This document shows positions 46,150 to 58,159 of a stretch of DNA of 64,000 bases, in pieces. The first letter of the stretch is position 1, and each line of letters begins with the position of its first letter. Below the pieces are notes generated by a model, which was not told the DNA's origin, did not search any database, and saw nothing but the letters and a program-made list of their open reading frames with translations. The DNA lies in assembly GCA_051453625.1 (NCBI GenBank), contig JBOZIK010000001.1, positions 226,515,246-226,579,245 of the forward strand, written 5' to 3'. This DNA is from Welwitschia mirabilis (Eukaryota; Gnetophyta; Gnetopsida; Welwitschiales). The translations under genes were made by a program, and so were the position numbers.

Positions 46150-49100
46150 AATCAAGAAATGAAGCTAATATAAAATTTACATGATGGTAAAGCGAAGACC
46201 CTCTTCTTCATCAAGAGGATCGTACAAGTTAAGTGCTTTTATCATGTTCAAGGCCTAAGTACAATCATCAAGGGATGCATAAATTTTAATCCTTTATTCA
46301 TTAAAATTTTGAATATCTTTTGTTTGAAAATTAGAAATATCAATAAAGCCATTAGGATGTACTTTTTCTACAAGGTAAGGACATAGCCATTTAGAGGTCA
46401 ACTTGTTATGTAAAATGTGCACTTGAGTATTAAATAATAATACTAATTAACTAGATTTAAAGAATTTCTAAAGGAGATTTTTATCTCATTTGTATTTAGC
46501 TTGGGATTCATGGATAAGTTGATGGTGAATGGCACTAATGCATTTCTCATTCAGGTATTGTAATTATCCTAGTTTATAATGGATATTCTAGTCATGATTC
46601 AAGACATCGAGTTAGGGGGTTGTACAATAAGAGTTATGGAAAATATAAAATAAAAGTTTTATCATAAACAAACTCATAAGACAAAGAATAAATAAAATTA
46701 CACCAAGTAGCACAGTAAGACCAAAGAACATCATTAAGTTTAGGATACCAAGATTTCATCTTTTGAAAATAATTTTTTAGATAATTTTATTGATCTCCCA
46801 ATTAGCATTTTCATCTTGACCATTTGTTTATGGATAATAGGAATTGGCAATTCTATGTTCAATTCATATATAAATAAGAAGTTTTCTAATGATCTTGTTC
46901 ATGAAATAAGTTTTTTAATTACTTATCAAGATTCTTAAAAATCCAAATCTATAAAAGATATTTGACTGAAAAAAAGTGCACATAGCTTTAACATCATTTA
47001 TATGAGTTGAAATTGCTTCAATTCATTTAGTAACATAGTTAAATACTACCAAGATAAAATGTTTATTGCAAAAATATGATCTGAGTAGTCTACTGAAGTC
47101 TACATTTAAGAATAGATTATAGGTTCATTTTTAAAGATTTGGTTAAACTTCTAAAAACCCTAAAATGCATTACATTTTCTATCAAAATCAAAAGAATCTT
47201 TAAATAGATGAGGCCTATAAAACTAGCATTTGATGGTAGTCTTTTAGCTACTAAAGTAACCTCTACACATACCACCATGACAAAGATAAAGAATGTCACA
47301 TTATTCCCATTATAACATACACTTACACATGATTTGATCTTTACTAGTATAGATGTAACTTATTTCATTAATAATATCTTATTATATGAAGAAAGGATTT
47401 TTTTATTTTAATTATAAGTCCAATATTTAAAAGCATTAAGGGTAATAGGATAATTTACTATATCAACATATAATTAGATAAAACATTGAAAAGAAATATG
47501 ATAATGTTCATAAATGGAAAATAGTTTTTTATTTTTATTTGAAAGAAATCCTCAATAGTAAGATTAAGAGAGAAATGCAAGGATTTCCTTTCTTCAAGAA
47601 TACATGAGAGGTGGTAGGTAATATAATTATGTGTACCTTCTTTTTCTATGATAGTTAAGTTGAATTATTGCATTAAAAGTAGCCATGTTATAAGTCTAGT
47701 ACTTGAATCTTTTCTTTTTCTTTTTTTTTGTCATAACGTAATAAATGGGTATATGATTAGTGTAGATATTGGTCAAAAATTCAAGAAAGTAATGTCAAAC
47801 TTTATGAAGCTAAAAGATTATAGCTAGAATTTTTTTTTTAAAGTTATCATGTAATTGAATTGGGCTCCTAAGAGATTTTTACTGATATAGATAATTAATT
47901 TATCTCCTTTATGCCTAGGTTTGAAACAACCACTTGGATATGGAATATCTAATAGTTCCTTGGCTAGCAGTTTACTTAACTAGATATCAATGTAGTAGCC
48001 AGTTTAATGTGTGAAGTGTCCACTAGGTTAACATGCCATAAAAGGCTCACAATCCCTCATGTAGAGTGGTTTCAACCAGTGGAAAGATTTTCTACACTTA
48101 GGGTCTCCTACTTCTACACTGGCTTATCATCACATACATAGTATTTAGAGTCTATAAATATTTGTTATCTTCCTCTATAATGTGCATGATAAGACGTGAA
48201 TTCAACTACCTGCATCACATATGATCTAATTAAAACTCCTTCTAGAAACCATATCACAAAGCCTATACCCTAGTTTCTATGAATTCCTATGTTTGGTACT
48301 ATAGTTCTCGTGTTTAAATCATGTGTATTTTATACAATAAACCCATAGACTACAACCCTTCTTATATCACCCATTATAGTAGATGGATGGCTAGTGTTGT
48401 AAGGACTCATAACAGAGAGGAACATCTAGTCATTACAAGTCCACAACTATTTATGCATTCCTATAGGGTATTACAACTACCAGTGAACCATTTGCCTTCT
48501 AATGTTTTATGTTCACTAATGGTACATGGACGCTACCTATGGTAATGTTGCTAGCATTACACATAAGTTTAAAGTATTTACTATAATGGGTTCTCCTATA
48601 ATAAGTTCAAAAAAAGTCTTACCCTTAAGATTTCCAAAAACAAGTGTTATTTCAAATAAATATAGCCTCTTTTTCTATAAGATCATAAAGGTGTTGCAAA
48701 TTTTGGCATAGTTCTTAATGAATCTTTTATAGAAACCAGCATTACTAAGAAAAGATCTTAATTTTTTAACATTAGTTGGAGGGGAATTTTTTTTGATGAT
48801 ATCAATTTTAAAAGTATCCATTCTAATTCCCACATGAGATATATGATGTCTAAGTATAATTCCATCCCTCAGAATAAAATGACTTTTTACTAACTAAGAT
48901 GAAGATCATTCTCTATACAATGGTTAAGTAATTTTCCTAATCTAACTAAAGTTTATTCAAAGGAATCAAAAAATATAAAAGATCATCCATAAAGATCTCT
49001 ATGGAATTCTCTATCATATCAAAGACAATATCCATCATGTCTCTTTAAAAAGTTTTACAAATATTACATTGTCCAAAGAACTTTTTTTTAAAAAACAAAG

Positions 49101-49320
49101 GTATAAAAAGAGGAATCAAAGGTGGTGTTGGCTTGATCTTCATTAGCTATGCATACTTGGTTATATCCACTATATTTATCATTAAAATAATAGTAAGCAT
49201 AAACTTGGATTTTATATGGTTAATTTTGTAATGTATCCACTATTTAGAAGAGTAGAATCCCTTATCACTTTTTCTAAATCCTTATCCTCCAAATCCAAAT
49301 GTTTGATTTTTCATATAAAA
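46150..49320 (-). pseudogene. Antisense Ty3/gypsy pol fragment (RT, RNase H, integrase), element-B family
   Basis: Read on the minus strand from right to left. RT: GYNQVCIANEDQANTTF-like, CKTFQRDMMDIVFDMIENS and IFMDDLLYFL, with FMDD intact at 48982-48993. The thumb follows with KSHFILRDGIILRHHISHVG and LRSFLSNAGFYKRFIKN. RNase H is split by an insertion: NASNITIG on the right (about 48545) and KLIIYISKNLLGAQFNYM on the left (about 47900). The integrase core spans about 46640-47150; the C-terminal end reads HNKLTSKWLCPYLVEKVHP (about 46360-46420). The closest relative in the window is element B, which shares orientation and wording. Gag and protease are missing, and the fragment is cut at RT where a + strand family G fragment begins. 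Confidence 0.85.
47920..48535. mobile_element. Unidentified ~600-bp insertion in antisense RNase H
   Basis: Element B has continuous RNase H sequence where this copy is interrupted. Homology ends near 47919 and resumes near 48541 (GGTAATGTTGCTAGCATTAC, compare AGCAATGTTGCTAGTGTTAC in B). The insert is less A/T-rich than its surroundings and holds a TATA-like TCTATAAATATTTG (48153). Possible target duplication: CCTAGG (47914-47919) and CCTATGG (48536-48542). No terminal inverted repeat and no TG...CA ends were found. A solo LTR or TRIM-like element is a guess; open frames inside it (up to 74 codons) are not recognised. Confidence 0.45.
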
Positions 49321-49379
49321 TCCTATGAAATAAGTAAGTATTCCTTCATATCTCTCTTTTAAATTATAATCAATAAATA

Positions 49380-50800
49380 AGTAAATTCTATAAAATTCCA
49401 TTAGTATGATCATAAAGATAACCCCCATTCCAATATTTATAGGCTTGGGTGAAGAAACCATCCTAACATTTCATGGAAGTAGGACTAGTCTTACAATTAA
49501 GTTCATATTATTTAACTAAGAAACTCATTTATATTATCATTCTTTCATTCTTACCCATCAAACCAATATCACCCGGACCACCTTCTATTATCTAATTACT
49601 AGCCCTTCTCATCTAATTTATTAGAAGGAATATTAAGGAAATTCATTAAATCGAAAAACTAGATCAACCACTAACATGCTTCCTTCTTAAATAAGCTTGA
49701 GTAAAAATTTCAAAAAATTTTAGTAAACCCCCACTCAAATTCTCTCTTTCCTAAACCATAGATAACCTACCAAACACCCTATAATCCCATAGCCAAATCT
49801 AAGAGGAATTTAAATTTTACAAGGATTAAAGCCTAACTACATAGAAGCAATGAAAGTTATCCATCTTAAAAGTGGAAAAGATATAAATAATTAAATTTAA
49901 CAAAATCTAATGAATGAAGAACCAAGACCCACAAAGAATAATGAGAAAGATAAAATAGTAGATGAATTAGAAAATCCTATGCCCACTTACTAAGAACCTC
50001 TACCCTTTTCATAGTAACTTAGTAAAAAAAATTTGTGAAAAATAGCTACAAGCCCTAGATATTTTTTAAAAAGTAAAACTAAACATTCCCCTCTTATAAG
50101 AAATCAAATAAATGCCTCATTATGAAATATTTCTCAAAGATATATACACAGTAAAAAGGTTGATGAATGTCAAAAGAAAATCTTTCTTAGCACAATAAAC
50201 TAGTGTAATACTCTAGAGGCAATTTCTTCTCAAATGCAAGAATCCTAGCTACCCTATAATTGTCATCACAATTAGAGACAAATATGTAAATTAAGCTTAT
50301 TAGAATTTAGTACTATAGAGAATTAGGATTAAAAGGGTTAAAAACCACCTCACTTCAATTACACCTTGCTAATAATTCCATGGAAGTACCATTAGGAATA
50401 ACTGAAGATTTCATTATTAGGATAGATAGTTGTTATTTTCTAGTAGATTTTGTGGTTCTAGACATGAAAAATACAACCAATTAATTATTTCTAATCCTCT
50501 TAAAAAACCATTTCTTACAATGTATAGTGTCTTGATTAACTATAATAGTGGTCTAATGAAATTTCCTTTTGGTAATATAATAGAAGAGTTAAACAATTTT
50601 AATGCCACGAAACCACCTTCTAAGGATGATGGAATTGAACATGTAGATGAAATTAAAAGTCTTCTTATTTACTAAGAATCCTTCACATACATTTTTAATA
50701 ACCACATTTTAGATCTTTCTTAAGAATATGATTCATGTACCATTACACAAGATGAACCCTCTATTAAGCTTATACCTCTTCTCCATGATCTAAATCTTTA
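49380..50800 (+). pseudogene. Family G fragment: gag end and protease
   Basis: Aligns with 22200-23400 and 29107-29700 of the LINE-bearing element but lacks the LINE. Landmarks: leader-like AACCCCCATTCCAATATTTA (about 49425); KVKLNIPLL, then MPHYEIFLKDIYT (about 50060-50150), which spans the LINE insertion point; GITEDFIIRIDSCYFLVDFV (about 50395); VLDMKNTTN; LKKPFLTMYSVLINYNSGLM (about 50490) in place of an ILGRPF strand; then KPPSKDDGIEHVDEIKSLLI. An 81-codon piece stays open (50430-50675). The active-site Asp segment is not readable. The fragment ends near 50800 without RT. Confidence 0.75.
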
Positions 50801-51199
50801 TTTTTTCTACTAGTTTCTCCCATAAATTTCACCTATAAATAATACAATGAATCTAAAACAATAAGGATAGTGATTCTTAATATTTATTAGCTTATTATCC
50901 AACTACTTATATACCAAAAACTATTAAAATAGGTCATCTTATGGCTCCTCATTTAGACTAAATAACCAACTAGCTCCCCAAGACTATTAGATAAGCATTA
51001 CAAGTAAGAAATTTTAAATTTCATGATCCCCATAGGTTTGCAATCAAATAATGAGGTTGAAATTAAAAATTTAAATGCATTTTCTAATTTTTCTAGCAAT
51101 GATTCATATGATCCTCTTTAATTTTTAATTTATTTTGGTTCATTCCTTTATACTTTTGAAAGATCCATTATTGATCATTTTTATCATTATTGTATCAAC

Positions 51200-52000
51200 T
51201 TGTCCATCATTTAATTAATTCATGTGAAAAAATGGAGAGAACCTTTATTAATAGGTATTTAACTCATTCAAAATTATAGAACCTCAAAAAGAAAATTATA
51301 GGGTTTTGTCAATTAAAGAAGGAATACTATGCAACTGCATTTGAAATATTATCCTCTTACATTATAAGGAATCTTGTAAATGATCTTTAAAATTGGAAAT
51401 TAGTAGGATACTTTATAGAAGGGCTGCAACCTAAAATTAAATAAATGGTCAACTTTACATGTGGAGAAAACATAATGGAAGTACTAATTAATGAGTGTGA
51501 ACTAAATTAAAGTTTTTAATTGAGCAAAGAAATTCATGAAAATCAATAAAAGAAGAAGCACCTACCTTGCGTAAAGTAAAGGAAAAAATAAGAATGAGCA
51601 AAGAAAATTGAAGATGTAGGATGAACCAATGAAAATTATGGCTGAAATATTTAAAAGATTAATATTTTTTAGAAGGATTCAAAAATGAGAAGAAAAATAG
51701 TTCAACTATAAGTGATAATAAAGTAGAAAGAAAGGAATGTCTACTTTGCCAATGCATAAATCATAAAGTAGAAAAGTATCCTAATCTTTTAGTTTATTAA
51801 TCAAACATTTATAAAAAGTTATGCACAATGAATTTAGCCTCTATTTCATCATAGTATACCCATCAATCCAATCTTAGACCTCTAGTTGATAAGGCTTTCC
51901 AACCTTTTAGATCTAAATATGTTAATAATAATACTTGAAAATCTATTTCACCTTTTTTTTCAATGTTTAAACTTATTTCCGTTATCCTTCACCTTGTTCA
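51200..52000 (+). pseudogene. Element C gag
   Basis: Reads FINRYLTHSKL, then QLKKEYYATAFEIL and VGYFIEGLQPKIK-stop-MVNFTC (about 51400-51460), the C-terminal signature of the gypsy Gag core (FxEGLxPxI). A Lys/Glu-rich stretch leads to a zinc knuckle, ECLLCQCINHKVEKYP (51738-51779), whose last Cys has become Tyr. 50801-51199 upstream holds no recognisable domain. This Gag is distinct from family G and family B Gag. Confidence 0.75.
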
Positions 52001-52559
52001 TCAACTCAAAATCAATTGATCTTTGAAACATTATAGTAGAATATAGAAAAGCATTTTATTAATTTAGGTTAATATATGAATTAAACTAATGATAATATTA
52101 ACAATCTTATGGTATTAGTCTAATAAATAATGTATTTCAAATCTTAAACCTAGGGATATTTACCTTATAATAGTCAACCCAATCCTAATAAATTTAATAA
52201 AACAAAAGTCATTACTAGGAGTAAGCATAAAGTAGATAGGAATGATGATAATAGTAAATTAGTGAAGAATCTAGGTGATGATGCTAATGACATAGAGAAA
52301 ATACAACATGATAATAAAGTGAAAAATTAGCAACCTAATTCATCCACTCAACCACCATTTTCTAAAAGATTAAACAAGAATGATGAAGCATAAAGTGAAG
52401 AACTAGAAACTCTATTAGAGGAAGTATTATTACCTCTACATCTTTAGAAAATTTTAAGACATAAGAAAAAGTATGAGATAGCATATAGGAATCCAGTTAA
52501 AAGAAATAAGAAAATAAAAATTCTAGAAAGGGTTTACCTAGCTAATAAACATTTCTCAT

Positions 52560-53110
52560 AGCTAAGATAAGAATGTCCAAAATATAAAAATACCAAAGCA
52601 GCCATATTGAAAATTACTCTTGAGGATTATTCCCATTTAAAACATTATTTAGTTGATTTATAAACTAGTGTCAACATGATGCCTAAACATATAATGAGTA
52701 GACTCAAGTTAGAAGCTAAATTTTAATAGGTCAACACAGTTTTAAAGATGATAGATTAATTACATAAGAAATCAAAATGTATTCTAATAAATTTATTTAT
52801 ATAAGTAGGTAAATGTTTTTATCCAATAGATTATGTTATATTAGAAGTTAAAAGAAATAATGGCTACTTATTAATCTTAGGAAGCACTTAGCTAGCAAAT
52901 GTCAATGAAATCATTAATACAAGAAGTGAAATTCTAACATTATAATTTGAAAATGAGACATTTAATGTAAAAGTTTATGATGGTGCTAAAAAGCAAATGA
53001 TGATGGATGATGAATAGGATGAAATCCTAGAAAATTTTAGTTTTATAAATTTTCATTATTTTCGTGATAGTAAGAGTGGAGATTAAACTAAGTATTACAT
53101 TAGACTTTAA
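52560..53110 (+). pseudogene. Element C protease
   Basis: Reads ILKITLEDYSHLKHYLVDL, then a stop and TSVNMMPKHIMSRLKLE (about 52610-52710): the Asp of the active site survives in VDL, but the following Gly-Ser pair is replaced by stop-Thr. Further on come FYPIDYVILEVKRNNGYLL (about 52815) and ANVNEIINTRSEILTL, then FNVKVYDGAKKQ (52975). The FP-x-DFVVLE and GYPLLLGRPWLA pattern is that of Tat-like gypsy elements. Confidence 0.8.
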
Positions 53111-53329
53111 CAACATGATAGACTTGATTTTAAGCATATAGTAGTTTTTGATCAAAGGAAAACATTAAGGGAAAAAAATTAAATTCACTTAGTAAAGAAG
53201 GCTAATATTACATTGCTCACAATAACAATTAAATGTCCAATCTAAACCTAGCTTTAAAAACCTACCTTCTCATCTTAAATGAATTTTTATGAAAGAAAAT
53301 GAATCTAAACCTCTTGTCATTAGTACCAA

Positions 53330-54720
53330 GTTAGATTCTAGTAAGGAACAATAAATTATCATAGTATTGAAAGATAACATGAAGGATTTTACTTGGACTT
53401 ATCAAGATCTTATCATAGTTCCCTCTTATATAGTGTAATATAAAATTTACTTTAATAATAACATCAAACTAATAAGGCAACCATAATGAAGGCTCAACAT
53501 TACACTCAAACAATGGTTAAAAACAAAATTATAAAGTTAATTGATGCTAACATAATTCACCTAATAGAAACTAAAAGTAGGTTAATCCTATAATGGTAGT
53601 AACAAAGAAGGATAACCAAAGAATGGTATGCATAAACTTCAATAAATTAAATCATCTCACTAAATAAGATCATTTCCTACTTCCTTATGTCCATCAAGTA
53701 CTTGATAAAATATACGATTACAACTTCTATTACATCTTAGATGAATATTATAATTATAGTCAAATATAAATAGCTCTTAAAGATCAGTATTTAACTACCT
53801 TTACTTCTTCATCTAGTACATATGCTTTTTGGTGTATGCCTTATGGACTATGTAATGTTTCTAGTACATTTTAAAGTGTAATGCAAGAGATCTTTACCAA
53901 TATGCTTGAAGACTTTATGGAAGTATTCATGGATTATTTTTTATACAGGGAAATATTTTAATCAAACCCTTATGAGTATTAAAAAGATCCTCCATAGATG
54001 CATTGAAAGTGAACTAAAATTAACATAGGAAAAATCTTTCTTTATTCTTACTAAAGATGTTATTCTTAAACACGTCATTTAAAGTAGGGGTATAAAAATG
54101 GTCCTTCAAAAGTGAAAGTATCAGATAATTTACCTTCTCCTATTAATATTAAATAAGTTAGATTTTTTTTTTTTGAATACGTTAGCTTTTATAAAAGGTT
54201 TATTAAAGGATACTTTAAAATTTACAACACCCCTCTATAATCTTCTTAAAAAAGACACCCCATTTATATGGAACAGGAATCATCAACATGTTTTTAATTC
54301 ATTAAAATAAAAACCAATAGAAGCACCTCTTTTATAAGGTTCTAATTGAAATTTAAACTTTGAATTAATGATGGATGCTAGTTAATTGTATAGAAAATAG
54401 ATAAAGAAAATCATGTTATAGCTTATTTTAGTACAACTTTGAATTCTTCTTAAGAAAATTATTCAACTACAAAAAGAGAGATGTTGATTGTTGTAATATC
54501 CTTGGACAAGTTCTATTATTATTTAGTTGGCTTTTATAAAAGTTTACATATCAATAATGCTACTACAAATTATATGTTATCAAAACTCAACTCAATTCTA
54601 GAATCATTAGGTGGATTCTACTTTTCTAGGAATTTGATTTAATAATTGTCAATGAAAAAGGGAGTGACAATTTAGTGACTAATCATTTATCTTGGATACA
54701 TGTGAGTTCTACAATATTAA
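53330..54720 (+). pseudogene. Element C reverse transcriptase and RNase H
   Basis: Upstream DFTWTYQDL (about 53388), then NPIMVVTKKDNQRMVCINFN and KLNHLTK (53585-53665), HFLLPYVHQVLDKIYDYNF, FWCMPYGLCNVSSTF (53830-53875) and MQEIFTNMLEDFMEVFMDYF. The active-site box is FMDY at 53926-53937, second Asp lost. The thumb and FIKGLLKDTLKF follow (about 54195). RNase H traces: WMLVNCIENR near 54380 and EFDLIIVNEKGSDNLVTNHL (54625-54690), the usual end of the domain. Frameshift near 54165 in a T run. Confidence 0.85.
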
Positions 54721-54779
54721 CTAATGACAATTCATATGAACAATTCCCAAATGAAAATATATTTAGTATTGAAATTTTT

Positions 54780-56065
54780 AAATCTAATCAAGACCCTTAG
54801 TATGCTAACATATCTAACTATATTGTGTATCAAAGAACTCTATTAAATTAGACCATGAAGGAAAGAAAAGTATTTTTACATCAAATTAGTAGATACATTT
54901 GGATTTCACTTTTCTTATTTAAAAAATGTACTAATCAAATTATTTGAAGATGCATGCTACTAGAATGGAAGCAACATAAGATGTGTCATAAAGGTGTATG
55001 AGGTGAACATTTCAATGGTAAGAAGTTAGCAATTAAACTTCTTCATGTTGGTTTCTTTTGGCCCATTATATTCAAAGATGCAAATGAATTTGTTAAGGGA
55101 TGTAATCAATGTTAATGGTTAGGAAAAATTAACTAAAAGGATTAGATGCACCTTTAACTAATAGTTGAGCATGAATATTTTAACTATTAGGAATTAATTT
55201 CATTGGACCAATTTATCCTCAATATTTCCAAAAATCCTATACTATCATGGTTATAGGTTATGTAATGAAGTGGGTAAAAGTCAATGCAAAATCATCTAAT
55301 GAGTAATAAATAGTTTGTAAATTCCTTAAATCAAATATTCTTTTATTGTTTTACTTTCCGAAAGTCTTAGTCTTAGATTAAGAAACACATTTTTTAAATC
55401 ATATGTTAAAGAAATTATGGGCTAAGAATGAAATTGAACACTAAATTGTTAATGCATATCACCTACAAACAAATTGATTAACTAAAAGAATCAATTAATT
55501 AATTAAGAAAAATATTTTTTAAAGTAATTAATACTAATAGAACTAATTAGAGTCTTAGATTTGATGAAGTCATTTGAAACTATAAAATAACTTATAGAAA
55601 AACACTTGGGTTCCCAACATATGAATTGATATTTGTCAAACAATATGTTGTCCCTATTGATTTAGTTCAAAAATCATTTAAATCATTTGCTATCCTAAAT
55701 CTTAAAAACAATGTAATAGATCTTAAATTTAGAATTAATCCATTACATAAACTATATGATAATAGGAATCAATGTTTAAATCATTAATTAGTGATTATTG
55801 CTCAAATGAAAAGATATAATGATATAAACATTAGATGTAAATATTTTCAAAAAGATGATCTTGTATTATTGTTTAATTCTTATTTAAGAAATACTCATAA
55901 TAAATTGATATCACACTAGATGAGAACTTATAGAGTTCTGAAATAGCATGATAATGGGGTTGTAACTCTAATTGATTTGGATGGAAATCATCAATTCATA
56001 ATAAATGAATAGTAACTAAAGAAATATCATTCTCAAATTTCATTTGTACAAATATTAGGTTGACA
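54780..56065 (+). pseudogene. Element C integrase
   Basis: Zinc domain: MCHKGV then GEHFNGKKLAIKLLHVGFFW and FVKGCNQC (54980-55115), an HHCC set with the spacing of gypsy integrases. The core is traced by a VMKWVKVNAKSSN segment (55265) and NHMLKKLWAKNEIEH followed by NAYHLQTN (55400-55480). C-terminal part: TYELIFVKQYVVPIDLV (about 55615), KYFQKDDLVLLFNSYLRN (55840) and HDNGVVTLIDLDGNHQFIIN (55950-56010). It ends near 56065; the element's own 3' UTR and LTR were not found before element B begins. Confidence 0.85.
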
Positions 56066-56906
56066 AAGTCTCATCATTTTGAGGTAATATTAAGCATCAA
56101 ATTTTGATAAATCCATATTATTCTATAATTTAATCTAATGCAATAATTTTTAATGTTTATATTATATATATAATTATTGCTATGTAAATTAATACAATCT
56201 TCAAGTTCTTGAGTAAATCCTATAAATCACAAATACTCACTGAAAAACACACACTAGTATAGATGAAAGATAACCCGAATGTTATAATCCCTTAAATGTA
56301 CTAGGCTAGAAGTTAGAGAATTGATTTTAACAAAGTATTTTTACTCTTTTATCTTTTTTAGTAACTGAAAATAAGAAATAATAAAAGTATAATGCAAAAT
56401 GAATGATGATGAAATGCAAATGCATGAAATGCAAGTGGAATGTATCTATTTAAATTCCAATCCTTATATCATAAGAATTAATCCTTAGATCAATTAGGAA
56501 GAGCTATCACTTATTCCTAAATAATGTAAGATATATCAAGTTAAATATTAATAAATAAAAATATGGAAATAAAATAAAATGAAACAAAAATGCAGGATAT
56601 AAACTAACAATGTAAACATTAACAAAGGTTGGTCTTGTAATTTATATAAACTATGAAGCTATCACAGAATCATAATCAAGTTAAACTATAAGGGAGGTTT
56701 ACATAATAGAAGTCAAAAGAGTTCTTATATTAATCATGAATTTAAAATTCACTTACAAACAAGGTAGAATCATCTTAATGAAGGATATTCACCCCAACAC
56801 TAGGAACACTTCTATCTGTAGCTATGGATGGACCTCCTATCCTTCAATCTCCCATCACAAGAATATCTAATATAAAGGATCAAATTGGAAGTAAAGGCAA
56901 GAGGGG

Positions 56907-56914
56907 TATTTATA
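56907..56914 (-). promoter_or_regulatory. LTR TATA box, element B
   Basis: The minus strand reads CTATAAATACCCCTC, a strong plant-type TATA box about 490 bp into the LTR. Confidence 0.6.
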
Positions 56915-57133
56915 GTCTTTCATAAGTAGAACTCTAAACGTCAAAGAANNNNNNNNNNNNNNNNNNNNNNNNCACATGATTCCATTATAAAGATAATTAA
57001 TTTATATTTATACAAAATAGATGTTATACTGACTATCTTCTAGATGACTATAGGGATATTACTCTACAATAAGAGGTGACTCATTAACTTTTAGCCCTAC
57101 AGTCGGCTCTATAGCCTTATTTCAGGTTCTCAT

Positions 57134-57167
57134 CTATGTCATCTTGAATATTATCTGGATGACATAG
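57134..57167. promoter_or_regulatory. Perfect 10-bp hairpin in LTR of element B
   Basis: CTATGTCATC (57134-57143), a 14-base loop and GATGACATAG (57158-57167). It lies 220 bp upstream of the TATA box and shares its stem core with the element A hairpin at 9248-9273. Confidence 0.75.
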
Positions 57168-57404
57168 GGAATAAAAGGCTTTTAAAGATTCCAACTAAGA
57201 AAAATTAGCATCCTATATCATTATCTTATCCTTAAAGTGCTAAGAATCAAGATCTATCTAAAGTACCTGCAAATATTCCCAAAATTGCATGTTTCTATGA
57301 TCATCTTCTTGACCCTTCATAATCATTATAATTTGATATAAACCTATCTAAATACCTTGTAAAAGTAATATTCCATCAAATACATATAATTTGGAATTGA
57401 AACA

Positions 57405-58159
57405 TAGCCTCGTACTTAGCCTTGTCAGTCTCTAACAAAGTAAGCAATCAACTATACTTGTGAGTCAAATTGACTAAGATAAACAGTAACTAAGGAAATG
57501 AAAATTAAGTTTAGAAATTTGTATCATATAGAATCAAATATCAATAACTAGTAAATTTATGTATTACCTCTGTAAGATATGTGATAATGTTGTCATCCTG
57601 ATTATCGTCTGGATGATTATGTGGCTAACATGCTTAACAAATCAAAATGAAAGTTAAGTGCCTATAAACATGATTATCAGAAAAATCATCATATTGAAAT
57701 CTTTTTTAACCTCTTACTTAAAACATTTAATACATACCAAGATAAAAATTGAATGTCATACAAAAATAGTCATACAATATAACCATGATAACTCAGAAAA
57801 ATGATGATGTGTATGCATAATTAAAGGATTGATAACTCAAAAAGATGTATGTAAATCAATTAATAAGTTTTAAAGGATAATCTATAAGGATTAAATATGA
57901 TAAATAATCATAACATTACTCCTCTTACTCATGGTCTTTAAATCTCATAACTCATACCTATAAGAAGGTCCTATAATTATGCTACTATGACTTACTAAAT
58001 AATGTTCATGATGCTTATCCAAGTAATATGAAATCATAACCCAATTATAGTATCACATATATGTATAATGAAAGCTCAAAAATGATCCTTATAATTAAAA
58101 ATTTTTCCCAATATCTTATAAATATCTTAAAAAGATGCCTTGACCCCTTCAATAAGTAA
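57405..58159 (-). other. Element B 3' UTR
   Basis: No coding frame. The purine-rich primer expected next to the LTR is decayed (minus strand GTACGAGGCTA against TGTGGGGGGCTA in element A). Holds a TCATCC/GGATGA dyad (57592-57616). Confidence 0.6.

Larger units (their letters stand above)
56175..57404 (-). repeat. Element B left (3') LTR
   Basis: Plus-strand start TATTGCTATG (TGTTGCTATG in the right copy); end ATTGAAACA, which on the minus strand gives TGTTTCAATTCCAAATTAT, close to TGTTGCAATACCAAATTAT of element A. Contains a 24-N gap (56949-56972), a minus-strand TATA box and a 10-bp hairpin. Confidence 0.85.
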
